This document shows positions 24,812 through 35,264 of a stretch of 64,000 nucleotides of DNA, piece by piece. The stretch covers positions 1,561,059-1,625,058 of the forward strand of contig JANAVB010033217.1 of NCBI GenBank assembly GCA_029216955.1, written 5' to 3'. Each line of letters starts with the position of its first letter. The first letter of the stretch is position 1. Made by a program: the position numbers and the translations under genes. Below the pieces are notes generated by a model. That model was not told the origin of the DNA. It did not search any database and saw only the letters and a list, made by a program, of their open reading frames with translations. The stretch comes from Iris pallida (lineage: Eukaryota; Streptophyta; Magnoliopsida; Asparagales; Iridaceae).

Positions 24812-27021
24812 GATATATATATGTTAATAAGCAATAAAAACAAATTCTACAAAAAAACCATCCCAGCAGCAAGACCAAGCCCAAAGCCAGGCCGAGCCCC
24901 AACTCCCCACAGTCCCGAGAGCACCCGTTCATTTGGTTGTTCGGCATAGTATATATATATGAACGAGAGAGAGTGTGAAACCGAAACCCTAGACCAGGAC
25001 CACCCTACCCTCTGGGCGGACGCTCGCCGCCGGTGCCGCCACCACATGCGGCCGGGAACCGCCACCCGAACCCTGACCGCGCGCACATCAACAGCAGCAG
25101 TTGTAGGGCGAGGAGCCAACTTCGGATTGCGATATCTCAACGATCGTTCGATCGTTTTGCATCCCGTAAACTCTGGTATGATCTAGATATAACCCTCTTT
25201 AATTCTTGTTAATTAGTTTAAATTCTAATGACCCAAAACTCGAGAGAAATCGAGTTGAAGTTCATCGAAAACCTGTTTGGAAATAGGACAAAAAAACAAT
25301 AGTCTCAAACCTTGTTTTGGAAGGTAGATTTTGGACAAACCATTAGGATATTTCGAGAACCAATTAAAGACAGTGTAAGAAAACCTATAGGGCTCTGCAA
25401 TCCAATTTACGGAATTTAATTTCATCGACTACATGTCAAGAAATCGGATTCCAAAGATTGGCGAAAAACTATTTTCAAATATTAAAAATATTGAAAAACT
25501 CTTCGATACGACATGCGTCCCGCCAATCCGGGCGACATGGTCGCAAACCGAAAGCATCAAAAGGTGTGTAATGGCTTTGCGAACGTGTGGGCTTTGACAA
25601 AATTTAAATTGGTTGCGTGTGCGCGACGAATTTGATGCGTATCCGTCAAAATTTACCGTATCAGCATCTTTGTAAATTTCCCAATTACTTTATGCACGTT
25701 TGTCAGATCGAGACGAAACTTGCGCCAACAAGACCGTATCGTTTTTCTGGTCCTGTATGCCAAGTTTGGTCCGATTCTGAGACAGTTGACCGAATCGCCG
25801 TTTTGCGGGCTCCACGATTCGACTCAAGGGGCGATTTCATGTACAGCCTACCGAAATCCAAAATTGGACATACCGTTGGGTTCATATCATCAAAACGAAT
25901 CTGTAGACATGTAGTTTGATGAGACCATTGACTCTGACACGCTTTTCGGTACAAAGCGGGTCCAACGACGGACACCGTTTTGACCAAAAATTACTGTTTT
26001 GCCCATGTGTCAAGAATTGGACGTAAGGACAGGCAATCCTAGCTAATTTGACTATTCTAAAATTATTGGTAATGTCTGTTTTAGCATCCAGAGACTGTTG
26101 TACGAGTTTGACTGTTGTGGCACACTGAGTGGTTCGGATTATCGGTTTCACCAGCAAAGGAACTCAGACGAGTACAGTTTATTGTTTATTTTCGATATTG
26201 AGCTTTACTATGCATCATTATTAGTCATTAGATATGTGATTTTTGTCTTTTATGTTTGTTATATTTTTTTGTGTCGGGGAGGTGAAGTACTAAGAATGTG
26301 TGATATGACCTTATACAGTGTATACCGTGTAGACCGTAATTTATTATTGTATTATACCGTGTAGACCATAATTTATTATTGCTTTATACAGTGTAGACAG
26401 TATTTTATTATTATTTTATACAGTGTAGACAGTGTTTCATTATTGCTTTATACAGTGTAGACTGTGTATATTATACAGTGTAGATATCGTAGACCGTGTC
26501 GTATAATTGTCCCGAGATCGATCACATATCAAAGGTACTTCAGTCAGTCGGTGAATATTGTCTTTGTATTTATTTACTATTTTTCTTTGTTTAGTTTTAT
26601 GTTGTCTTTCTGTGTTTATTTTTTAAATTATATATGTAAAGGCTAACCTCTGTTGTATAGTCATTTTCATTTATTGAAACTGCATTCAGTGAATTGTATT
26701 CGTTCCATTCCTGATTGAAAACCAACATTTTTCAGGTTAGCTGTGGCTTTACTTAGCATTGGGAGATACGGGTGCACTTGCAGACGAAAACCTAGAGTTT
26801 AGCTAGATAGATGAGTTGTGATCATTTCAATATTGTAAGAGTTTATTTTTTTCTGCAAATATAAAACTTGTAAATATTATAAATTAAATTAATTTTGTGA
26901 ATGAGCATTATTTATGATTTTGAGCATTGTGGCTATACAGCGTTCTACCGCCGACACTGCGGTGTAGGCTGGCTTGGACACGTCTCGTATCCGGAAAAAA
27001 AAGCGGATGCGGGTCGTGACA
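23907..27021 (+). repeat. 3' LTR of family N element
   Basis: 3115 bp, TG...CA, aligned end to end with 16634-19786. It has an additional TTAATATTA insertion near 24392, different AT-tract lengths and many single-base changes. Confidence 0.9.
26310..26495 (+). repeat. Tandem repeat, 3' LTR copy of the TTATACAGTGTAGAC array
   Basis: This corresponds to the array at 19075-19260 in the 5' LTR. Confidence 0.8.
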
Positions 27022-27026
27022 GTGGT
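27022..27026 (+). repeat. Target site duplication GTGGT (right)
   Basis: It matches 16629-16633. Confidence 0.9.
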
Positions 27027-27030
27027 TACA

Positions 27031-28475
27031 TAATATGCATTAGTTGTACGAACGGAAGACGACAAGACATTTCTTATTCGTCAACTAGTCAACTCGAAGT
27101 ACATAGAGGGTGCTTCGGTGGCACAACATCTGAACAATGTTTGATCTATCATCAATCAATTGTCGACAATGAATATGGTGATTGAGGATGAGCTTAAAGC
27201 CATGATAGTTTTGAGTTTTCTACCGAAAACTTGGAAGATAATGGTGGTGTCTGTGAGCAACACTACGTCTGATGGAGTTGTCATGGTGGAGGTAGTCAAA
27301 AGTAGTTTGTTGAATAAGGAGATCCAACGTAAGCAAATATAATTATCGCGGGAGTCAGCTCTGGTTCTTCCCTACGGGAAGGGAAGGCTCATATCACAGT
27401 CGAGAACATAAAAGAGTTCTCTGAATCTTGTGAGGGTGGACCGCAAGGAGGACTGCTATCACTAGGCTAAAGGCAAGGACAATTAAATAGATTTCACAGC
27501 TTTGGGAGATCTCATCATCGTAACAACCAATACAGAAGGAACCTTATGGCACGTGTCATGATAGCGATTGGGTATTGGACACAAAGACGTTGTATCACGC
27601 CACTCCACATAGGAAAATCGTTACGTCATTCTGAAGCGGTAGGTTTGGATGTGTGAAGATATGCGACAAGGGAACGGTTGTAGTTGTAGGCATAGGTGGC
27701 GTGAACTTGACTTCAGAGTTCGACAAGAAACTCGTTCGAATGGGGGTTCGTCATGTGCCAAGTTTGCCCTATAATTTGGTATCTATAGGAAAGTTGTCAG
27801 ATGATGGCTATCGCATTATGCTTGGAGACAAAATTGGAAGCTTACAAAGAGTCCCCAATTGCTGGCTCGAGAAGATATATGTTTTGGCATGTAAAGTTTT
27901 AAGTTGTTGAGGTGTACAAGCAACCCACATACATCAAATGGAAGCTCGAGAGATATTCGATAAGAGTTTGTGGATCGCGGAAAACTTGCTGAGGAGAGTC
28001 TTCGAGATGATTTAAGGGATATAGAGGATTCGGTTCGTCGAGACAAAGTAATGAATAGAGGTGAGTCAAAGATTGATGGTCAGTCTATCGGTCCCATGAC
28101 AGCTGGTCGGTCTTCAGATAGAGGTCGATCTACGAATCAGGTTTGGTGACGAGTGGTTTGCAAAGCTTAACGGAGAGACACCAATTTCAGCAGTTCGAAG
28201 CCAGAGAGGAGATCAAAAGTGCATCAAACTCAGATGAGACGGGTACATCTCCATTTGCACAGTTTAAACGGAGCTGTGGGTCGGTACATGATGTTCTGCA
28301 TACGGATGCAGGTGTATAGGGAGATTCAGCGTCGGACATAAAGGTGGACAAGTTTATGAGCTTAAATTTTGAGGGAACTACACCGTCTGCTTGGTTGGAC
28401 CATCCAAGGGTAAAGAAGGTCGCCATAAGGGGAGTACATTTTAGTGGAAGATAGAAGTCGAATACAGTCAACGGT
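27031..28475 (+). pseudogene. Decayed Ty1/copia gag and protease region
   Basis: This continues the copia element seen at 14920-15226. A segment near 27050-27345 translates to copia gag features (KTFLIRQL-like start across a shift, then STMNMVIEDELKAMIVLSFL and VVKSSLLNKEIQRK). Near 27560-27800 there is a protease-type region (WVLDT in place of WxxDSG, and RHVPSLPYNLVSIGKL). Frame breaks and stops are frequent and the zinc knuckle (CYH) is damaged. No integrase or reverse transcriptase was recognised, so most of pol appears deleted. The remaining 30159-30251 stretch resumes after another insertion. Confidence 0.65.
28471..28475 (+). repeat. Target site duplication ACGGT of X copy 2
   Basis: ACGGT here and ATGGT at 30154-30158 bracket the element, with one C/T difference. 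Confidence 0.65.
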
Positions 28476-30153
28476 TGAAAGCACCCTAGAGGGGGTGAAT
28501 AAGGTCAAGCTTACTAATCAAGTACTATACGATTGCTAATAGGCAATTTAAAGATTAATAGTGTAAGAGAAGAAGCAATAAAAATACCAACACCCGATGT
28601 ATCCTGGTATCCTCCCTTGGGGTACTCCAGTCCCGGAACTTTCTTCGACTTTTATCCACTGTTATCGCAAATAGTACAACGTGAGCTTTGATCCGAAGGC
28701 TCATCAACTTCTTACACAAGTGCTTTGATCCGAAGGCCTCTCTTACTTCAATACATAAGAGCTTTGATACGAAGACTCTCCAACTCCACACAAGCTTTGA
28801 TTCGAAGGCTTGTCACATCAACCTCTTTACAAGATGGTTTTGATCTTCTTACAACAAAGATGAAGATCTTATTTTTACAACTCAAAAATATTCTAACACA
28901 ATTTGTGGATAGGCAAGTGAAAGCTTTGATAGAGTTATTTGTGGATAGACTTTGGTAGATTAGAATTTTTTAGACTCAAAGCATCAACCTTGAATGAAGG
29001 GCTTCAAGGCTATTTATAACCAAAGTATTGGAAGGTGCAAATAATGCAACTTTCAGTCAGCGGACAGAAGATGCGTAGGTAATCCACGGATCATCGTCGA
29101 ATTTTTCGACCCTGACCAGTAACGACTAGTAATATAGACGTTGGGATCATTGATGGGATAGTATCTTTCCGTTGGATTTATAACGGTAATAATTCAGATT
29201 ATTTGTCGGATTTCTGTGAACTTCCGTCGAATAATCCGGTAGCTCACATAAGATTTTCTATGGTCCATTCGGATCATCCTTCGGAGTTCCGCGGAGATCA
29301 GCCGGATCTTTCGTATGTCTGCCCAAAAGTGATCCTGGGTTATTTTCTATCATAGCTTTTAATTTTTCCATCCATTTCTTGTGTTTACAATTATTTCTAA
29401 GACTCATTATAGACTCTACATATATTATAGCATGTGCAGGCTTCTTTAGAGTCTAAAAATAATGATGGCATGGCTTGACTTCTTCACTTGATAGATGATT
29501 GTCATTTTTCCTTGACGACGGCTGTCCAAAGATACCTAGATTATGAAATATGAAAACTTTTCGGGGCTTTGCTCCCGAATCCTGACAGGGGGTACTGCCC
29601 CTTCGACCCCGTCTGCTGACCGGACAGCGAAATCCTTAGTGTGTTGCTCCGGAGACTTCGTCGGGCGGTTCAGAGAAATCTTGTAGGATATCGTCGTCTT
29701 TGGCCCATTATGATTTCTTCATTGCATATGTCCATGTTGATCTTGCTTATTACTTTTCTGCATATACATGTTAGACGAACAAAGCAATATACATAGTAAC
29801 AAGTATGATAAAATTAATGTACATTAGGACTATTCTAAGTTTAAGTATAAAAACTGTAGTGATATCACAAATATTAGTAATATCATAATGTTAAACTTAA
29901 TCGAATAATCGTAATAAAAAATATAGTTAGATCATTGGGCTAACAACCTCCCCCTTTTTGATTGTAGCAACTCGATTAAATTTAAGATATATGTTATAGA
30001 AGCTCATATCACCAGTATGTAAAACAATAAACATATATCATTAAAAGGTATAAGTATAAATGTTATAGTGATTGCATTAAGATTAGTGATAATAAAATGC
30101 TAAACTTAATTGATTTATCTTATAAAATATATGATACAATCATTAGGCCAACA
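28476..30153 (-). mobile_element. Copia family X, copy 2, internally deleted, minus strand
   Basis: Read on the minus strand it starts TGTTGGCCTAATGATTG (30153) with about 100 bp of LTR start. It then jumps to the 3' end of an internal domain with a polypurine tract (complement of 29946-29959, AAAAAGGGGGAGGT) and a full 3' LTR (29945 to 28476, ending CTTTCA). Thus nearly all of the 5' LTR and internal region is gone. The LTR is homologous to 15227-16633 in the opposite orientation. Near-identical flanks ACGGT/ATGGT support insertion as one unit. Confidence 0.7.
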
Positions 30154-30158
30154 ATGGT

Positions 30159-30251
30159 GAGGTCGATGGTCAGGGACTTCGTTCTTGGTCGAATTATTGA
30201 TGTCGACAAGATCATAGTTGATAAGGAGGTGCTACACATGACAGCTAGCAT
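30159..30251 (+). pseudogene. Tail of the decayed copia host element
   Basis: An unremarkable 93-bp stretch between the X copy 2 target duplication and the next LTR. It has a short open frame but no recognisable domain. Confidence 0.3.
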
Positions 30252-30834
30252 TGTAACACCCAGTTTTCCAGAAGAGGATAATTTTTAAATTTTGTAATTA
30301 TAATTATTATTTAATGATATTTATTTCATATTATGATTTTTAGTGATTTTTAATTATTTTTAAACTATTTAAATTCATAACTTATAATTTTTGGTATTTT
30401 GCTAGTGAAACAGTAGAGACTGCCTACCCTAGAGCCTAGCCATGTGATTAGGGTATTTTTGACATTTTTAGGGTTATTTGAATTTATTAGAATTTATTTG
30501 AATTTATGGGAATTTTTAGAAATTATTTTGGAATTGTTTGAATGAGGGTTGACTAGGTTGACTTTGACTAGCTTTGACTTTGTGACCTAACCCTAGTTGA
30601 GTTGGACTTGGCTAGATATGAGACCCTAGGTTAAGTTAAGTTAACCATACTCTAGTTAGTGAAAACAATTAGGAATTTAGAGTTTAGAATAGAAAGATTT
30701 TGACCACAAGTCATAACTTGTGATTTTTGAGACATTGTTTTATGACTAAGCCCAAAGCCCATTAGCCTAGTGCCCAACCCTAACCCTAACATTTTTGTCC
30801 AGCCACTTAACCCATCCTTGGGATCCCTCCCCCT

Positions 30835-30842
30835 TATAAATA
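30835..30842 (+). promoter_or_regulatory. TATA box of LTR A
   Basis: TATAAATA follows a CCCTCCCCC run. Downstream are candidate donors AGAG|GTAATG (about 30896) and AGAG|GTAACT (about 31090). Confidence 0.6.
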
Positions 30843-32199
30843 TTCTCTTAGAAATTAGGGCTAGCCTCTAAGGAAGAACAAGCTTTAGAAAGAGGTAATG
30901 TCCCAACTTCAAAAATCCCTAGAAATTCCATTTTAGCTCCTTTTTCCCCCAAATAAATTGCAATAGGTTTTAACTTTAGTGTTCTTGCTGTTGTTATATT
31001 TTATTCTCAGATTCAAATTAATTTGGAGGAGTTTGACCATCAAGAGGAACATCTCTCTTTAGAGCTTTTTGGGGATTTTGATACATAGAGGTAACTTTCT
31101 ATTTACACCATGAAATTCTGGTTTTATTGCATTTCTAGGGAGCCCTAGGCCTAACCTAACTGTAGGAATAGGAAACCCTAGAATTTGAGTCCATTTCGTG
31201 TCCTATATGGACACGTATCAGTCCTATAGTGTAGGTGTTTGTGAAAATGCCACAAAGAAACTTTTTGTGTTATTTTTGAAATCTTTTTGAATAGGAAATT
31301 AGTTTTTGTTGTCGCTTACACATTTTCTTTGGTCTGGGGGTGTCCCTGTGTCGTATCGTGTCGGATTCGACACGTGCACACGCGGGTGCGCGCGAGCGCG
31401 TGGGACTGTGCGCGTGTCCTGCTATGCGGGGGCTCCACAGGACACAATACTCGACCACTGGACACGAGTTTTGACACACCCCTTGGGGCACTCACTGACA
31501 CGCCACGTGTCAAGTTTCAGGGGCCCACGTGGCGTGTCGAGAGAGTTATCCTCGTTGCACTGGTCAGGGACTAACAGTGCAGTCGGGATTTCTTGACACT
31601 GATACGGCTTTCGTATCACTCACAGACACGTCGAGGACACGATGCAGGTCGACCTAGTCCTAGCCCTAGTGTGGGCATACACGTGTGCACCAGCACGTGT
31701 CCTAGTTCGTGTTGTGTCGTGTGCACGACATGCGTGCACACATGCACGATGCAGTGCACTGAACCGGCCTGTTTTGCACTGTTTTGTATCTCGTTTTGAT
31801 TGGACACGTTTGTGTCCACTTTGGTGGACACAAACTCATTGTAGGACACGTGTATAATGTGTATGTGTATTACCAACCTCTGTTTTTGCATTTTAGCTTA
31901 ATTTGATTGGTCGAATCCTCATTTACCCAATTTACTAATACATGTGATATCCTGAAAATTCCAGTTTTCAAATACGAAATTGGACAGCTGTTTTAACCTA
32001 TTTAATACTGTTAACATGTTGGTTTAAGTCCCAATATTGGTTCTCCTATAGGTAATCTACTTAGGTTTCAAATTTAAACATGTTTGGTTGTGAATTGGTT
32101 TCGATTTGGATCTTTGAATATTAGGTTTGAAAACTGTCAATGAGGACTGTTGTGTAAACTGGAAAATGGTTTCAGTTTCTGATTTGTGGTGATTGATTT

Positions 32200-32470
32200 C
32201 CTTTCCCTGGCTGTCCCTATTTCACACCCTCACAGTTCACTCACCTGTGCTCTTCACATACACATCCACACACACATTTGTAAACTCTTTAACACACAAA
32301 CTAGTATTAACTATCACATTTTATCATTTCACACACCCACACCATCACACACACACACAAGCATGTACATACACATCACCCTCCCTCACATACACACACA
32401 TTGCCTCTCTTTACACACACACACATGGTTTCTTGACACACACATACACACTCATGTCTTCTCTCTCTCT
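32200..32470 (+). repeat. CA-rich simple-sequence zone in LTR A
   Basis: Interrupted (CA)n words with CTCTCTCTCT and TATATATA at the right end. The ORFs here are repeat translations. Confidence 0.7.
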
Positions 32471-33844
32471 CTCTCTATATATATATCCTATTTTTCTATG
32501 TAAATATATGCTAATAGGTAATATATATATATAATGTAATGTGTGTATATATATATAATATAGTTGTGTAATATTTGGGTATCTAGTATAGATACCTACA
32601 TTGTTGTGTGTAGGTATATAATGTTAGGTTCATACTCTTACATGTTAGGTTGTGGTTGTGGTAAACATTTAGTTGGTTTTGATGTTCGAATTTCTCCAAA
32701 TTTTGAAAACTGAATACATGTTAACATTTTTACATTGCTTTCAATATGTGTAGTTCAATTTCAGATCTAATATGTAATGTTGAGCTAAACTGAAAGATTG
32801 AACCCTTCATTTCAGGTTTTAACCCATGTACACTTGACACTCTACACTAATGTTCACAACTGCCATGAAAACCTAACCCTTCATCTCTATGTTATGTTCA
32901 CATAGCTATATAGATATATATACATATAGTTCTGTATACATGTTATAATGTAAGTAGATGCAATTAAAATCTCTACCTCTCTATACATATAGGTATACTT
33001 ATATATATGGTTAGCCATGCATGTTATGAGTAAATAGCTTGTGCCTCATAGACTGCTTAACCAATATGCCATGAATAGTGTAACTTGATAGCTATAGTTG
33101 AGACACAGATCCTCTTATGCACCTTCATATATAATTCACACAAACCATATAACCTTTACATAATGATTAGCTTTTCCCTCTCTAACTTTCTCTTATTGTA
33201 TAATGTTGTAAATATATAAAATCCTATATACATATAGCCATATATAAATTCCATGATAAATAGCTAAATGTGAATGTGCCTTGATGTGTGGCTTGTGTTT
33301 GGCTTTTATAGCCTTGTGATTGGTGTGTGATTGCTAGACTAGGCTTGGTTAGGCCTAGTGAGACTTATTAGACTTGTTGGACTATGACTTGACCTAGTTG
33401 ACCTAGTTTGACTAGTCTAGTTGACTAGAGTTGACCGAGAGTTGACATTGGTCCAGTTTGACCTAGACATCATGCAGATGCATTGTACATTTCATATATC
33501 ACCCTCTGTATACATCTTGACTTGTGTTGCTCTAACTAGGAGTCAGGTACCTCATCTCGGACAGTACATTTACTTTAGACATTCAGATACGAGGCGAGTA
33601 CATTCTCTGACCATTTCATACTTGTCTGGATTTACATTCTTGCTTTAGATTACTGTACTTGATGCTGACACGATTGTTATCACGGATTGGTACTATATGG
33701 ATCTCCTTTTGGGATGTTATCCCCTTGTATTCACTAAATACATATTGTGATGTGCGTTTCACTTACATATTGTATTTATTGAATACCCATATCCTTGTAT
33801 ACTCATTGTGCATATTGTACTCTCATTCACATGAGTTCCAGGGA

Positions 33845-33941
33845 TAGACCATTGTACACTATTGTATAACATTGTACAACCATTGTATAATATTGTACAT
33901 CTATTGTATAATATTGTACATCCATTGTATAATATTGTACA
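33845..33941 (+). repeat. ATTGTATAATATTGTACAT tandem repeats
   Basis: At least four imperfect copies of a unit of about 25 bp, CCATTGTATAATATTGTACA. The Tat element inserted in this array, and the array continues at 47154-47300 on the other side. Confidence 0.85.
33937..33941 (+). repeat. Target site duplication GTACA (left)
   Basis: It matches 47154-47158 exactly. Confidence 0.9.
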
Positions 33942-33969
33942 TGTAGAAGCATGGAAAATACTAGAGAAA

Positions 33970-34540
33970 GACCCATGCGGCTCAGAAAATGCATGCAGCT
34001 CAGGGAGTCATGCGGCATAAGGAGTTATGCGGCCGAAGGCATTCCATGCGGCTCAGAAGACAAGTGGCGTGACAGTGCTCCCCTCCGATCCATGCTGCAT
34101 TAATTGCTTTGACGGCTGACCCCTCTGAAAAGTTGACAGACCTGACACCAAAGCAGGTAATTATGACTCTGTCATGATGATGAATCTCTAGGGAAGAGAA
34201 AGAAATCTCTGACACGATCCCCCGAGAGCAACAAAATGCCACGTGGCCCTGCTACGTGGGTGTGCTTATGCGGCTAAAAGTGAGGACTTCCCATGCGGTT
34301 CAGAGTGAAGCTGTCCCATGCGGCTCGAGTGGAATCATCCCTATGCGGCTCAAGAAGATCATGCCCATGCGGCTCAAGCAGACACACCATTATGCGGTCC
34401 ATGCGGCTCATCATATGGTTCAGAAGTCTGAAGGAGGGGGCCACTGCCCAGACAGCCCTGACACGTGTCCCAAGTCTTATGCGGCCCAAAATTCATGCGG
34501 CCCAAATCTCATGCGGCCCAATCTGTATGCGGTTCCAGTC
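33970..34540 (+). promoter_or_regulatory. ATGCGGCTCA motif array upstream of the LTR TATA box
   Basis: About 17 copies or close variants occur (among them CATGCGGCTCAG, TATGCGGCTCAAG, CATGCGGCCCA and TATGCGGTTC), spaced irregularly at 12-220 bp. The complement TGAGCCGCAT contains AGCCGC, close to the plant GCC-box core bound by ERF proteins. A regulatory role is inferred from position and repetition. Confidence 0.5.
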
Positions 34541-34858
34541 TCACCATTGGCTCTCAGGACACGTGTCCTCAGCCGATCAATCTCCCAGATTTATGGCAAT
34601 TCGAGATCGGGTCGAATCCCAATGATCTGGGGCACGTGGCAGGAGAATAAATTTGATTTATTCGCAGATATTAGAGAATCATTATAAGAAAGATTTATAC
34701 CAATCAGCATTAATTGCTAATGGAGATTTGGTGTAATCTACCCTTAATGGTTCTGATTCGTCACAGTCAGAAACGAACGGCCTATATTGATCAATCTCCA
34801 GGCCGCCGCCATCTCCAAGAGCTAATCATTGGCAACCCTAGTGATCACATCCCACTAT

Positions 34859-34867
34859 TATAAATAG
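34859..34867 (+). promoter_or_regulatory. TATA box of the Tat 5' LTR
   Basis: TATAAATAG; the same sequence is at 46738-46746 in the 3' LTR. Transcription would start about 30 bp downstream. Confidence 0.75.
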
Positions 34868-35264
34868 CAAGGTGCCATTCCCTTGTGATATATAGAGAGA
34901 TATACAAAAAGAAAACCAGAGAAGAATACGTATACACAGGGAGACTTCCCCCATAGTCAGAGAGAATATACACAGAGAGAGAGAAGCCAGGAGAGCAATC
35001 AAAGAGAGAGCAAGAAGGCATTTCTTCGTCAACGACCAAGCAGATCTTCCCCGAGTCAAGGCTGCGTACCGATCGTCCAAGGAGTAAGGCAGAGCGGCCG
35101 TCGCTTTCTCGAGCCTCTATCGTCACCCCCCAGAATCTAAAATAAACAATCGTACTTAGACTGCTGTACCTAGGTTTTCGTCCCTAGGCTTTCTTTGTAC
35201 GAGCGAGTTTGTATTGTGAGTCTAAGTTTAGTCCTCCGATAATTGTTCTGTACTTTTACAATCA

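Larger units (their letters stand above)
16634..27021 (+). mobile_element. Complete non-autonomous LTR element, family N (LARD-like)
   Basis: Two 3.1-kb LTRs (16634-19786 and 23907-27021) start TGTAACCCTCTT and end GTCGTGACA. They enclose a 4120-bp internal region, and perfect GTGGT duplications flank the whole. The internal region has no gag, protease, RT or integrase on either strand, yet it is largely conserved with 48575-52357. Large LTRs around a conserved non-coding domain fit the LARD class (as in barley Sukkula). The 3' end of its LTR resembles that of family A, so A or a relative may supply proteins in trans. Its sister LTRs differ at many positions, so it is not a recent insertion. 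Confidence 0.85.

Noticed and set aside
31270..31891. Cluster of overlapping ORFs of 65-96 residues on both strands
   Set aside because: They lie in a GC-rich, ACACGTG-repetitive part of LTR A, overlap each other in several frames and show no domain.
33970..34540. Regularly repeated ATGCGGCTCA as a CRISPR array
   Set aside because: The spacing is irregular, the unit is short and degenerate, and the DNA is from a plant retrotransposon.
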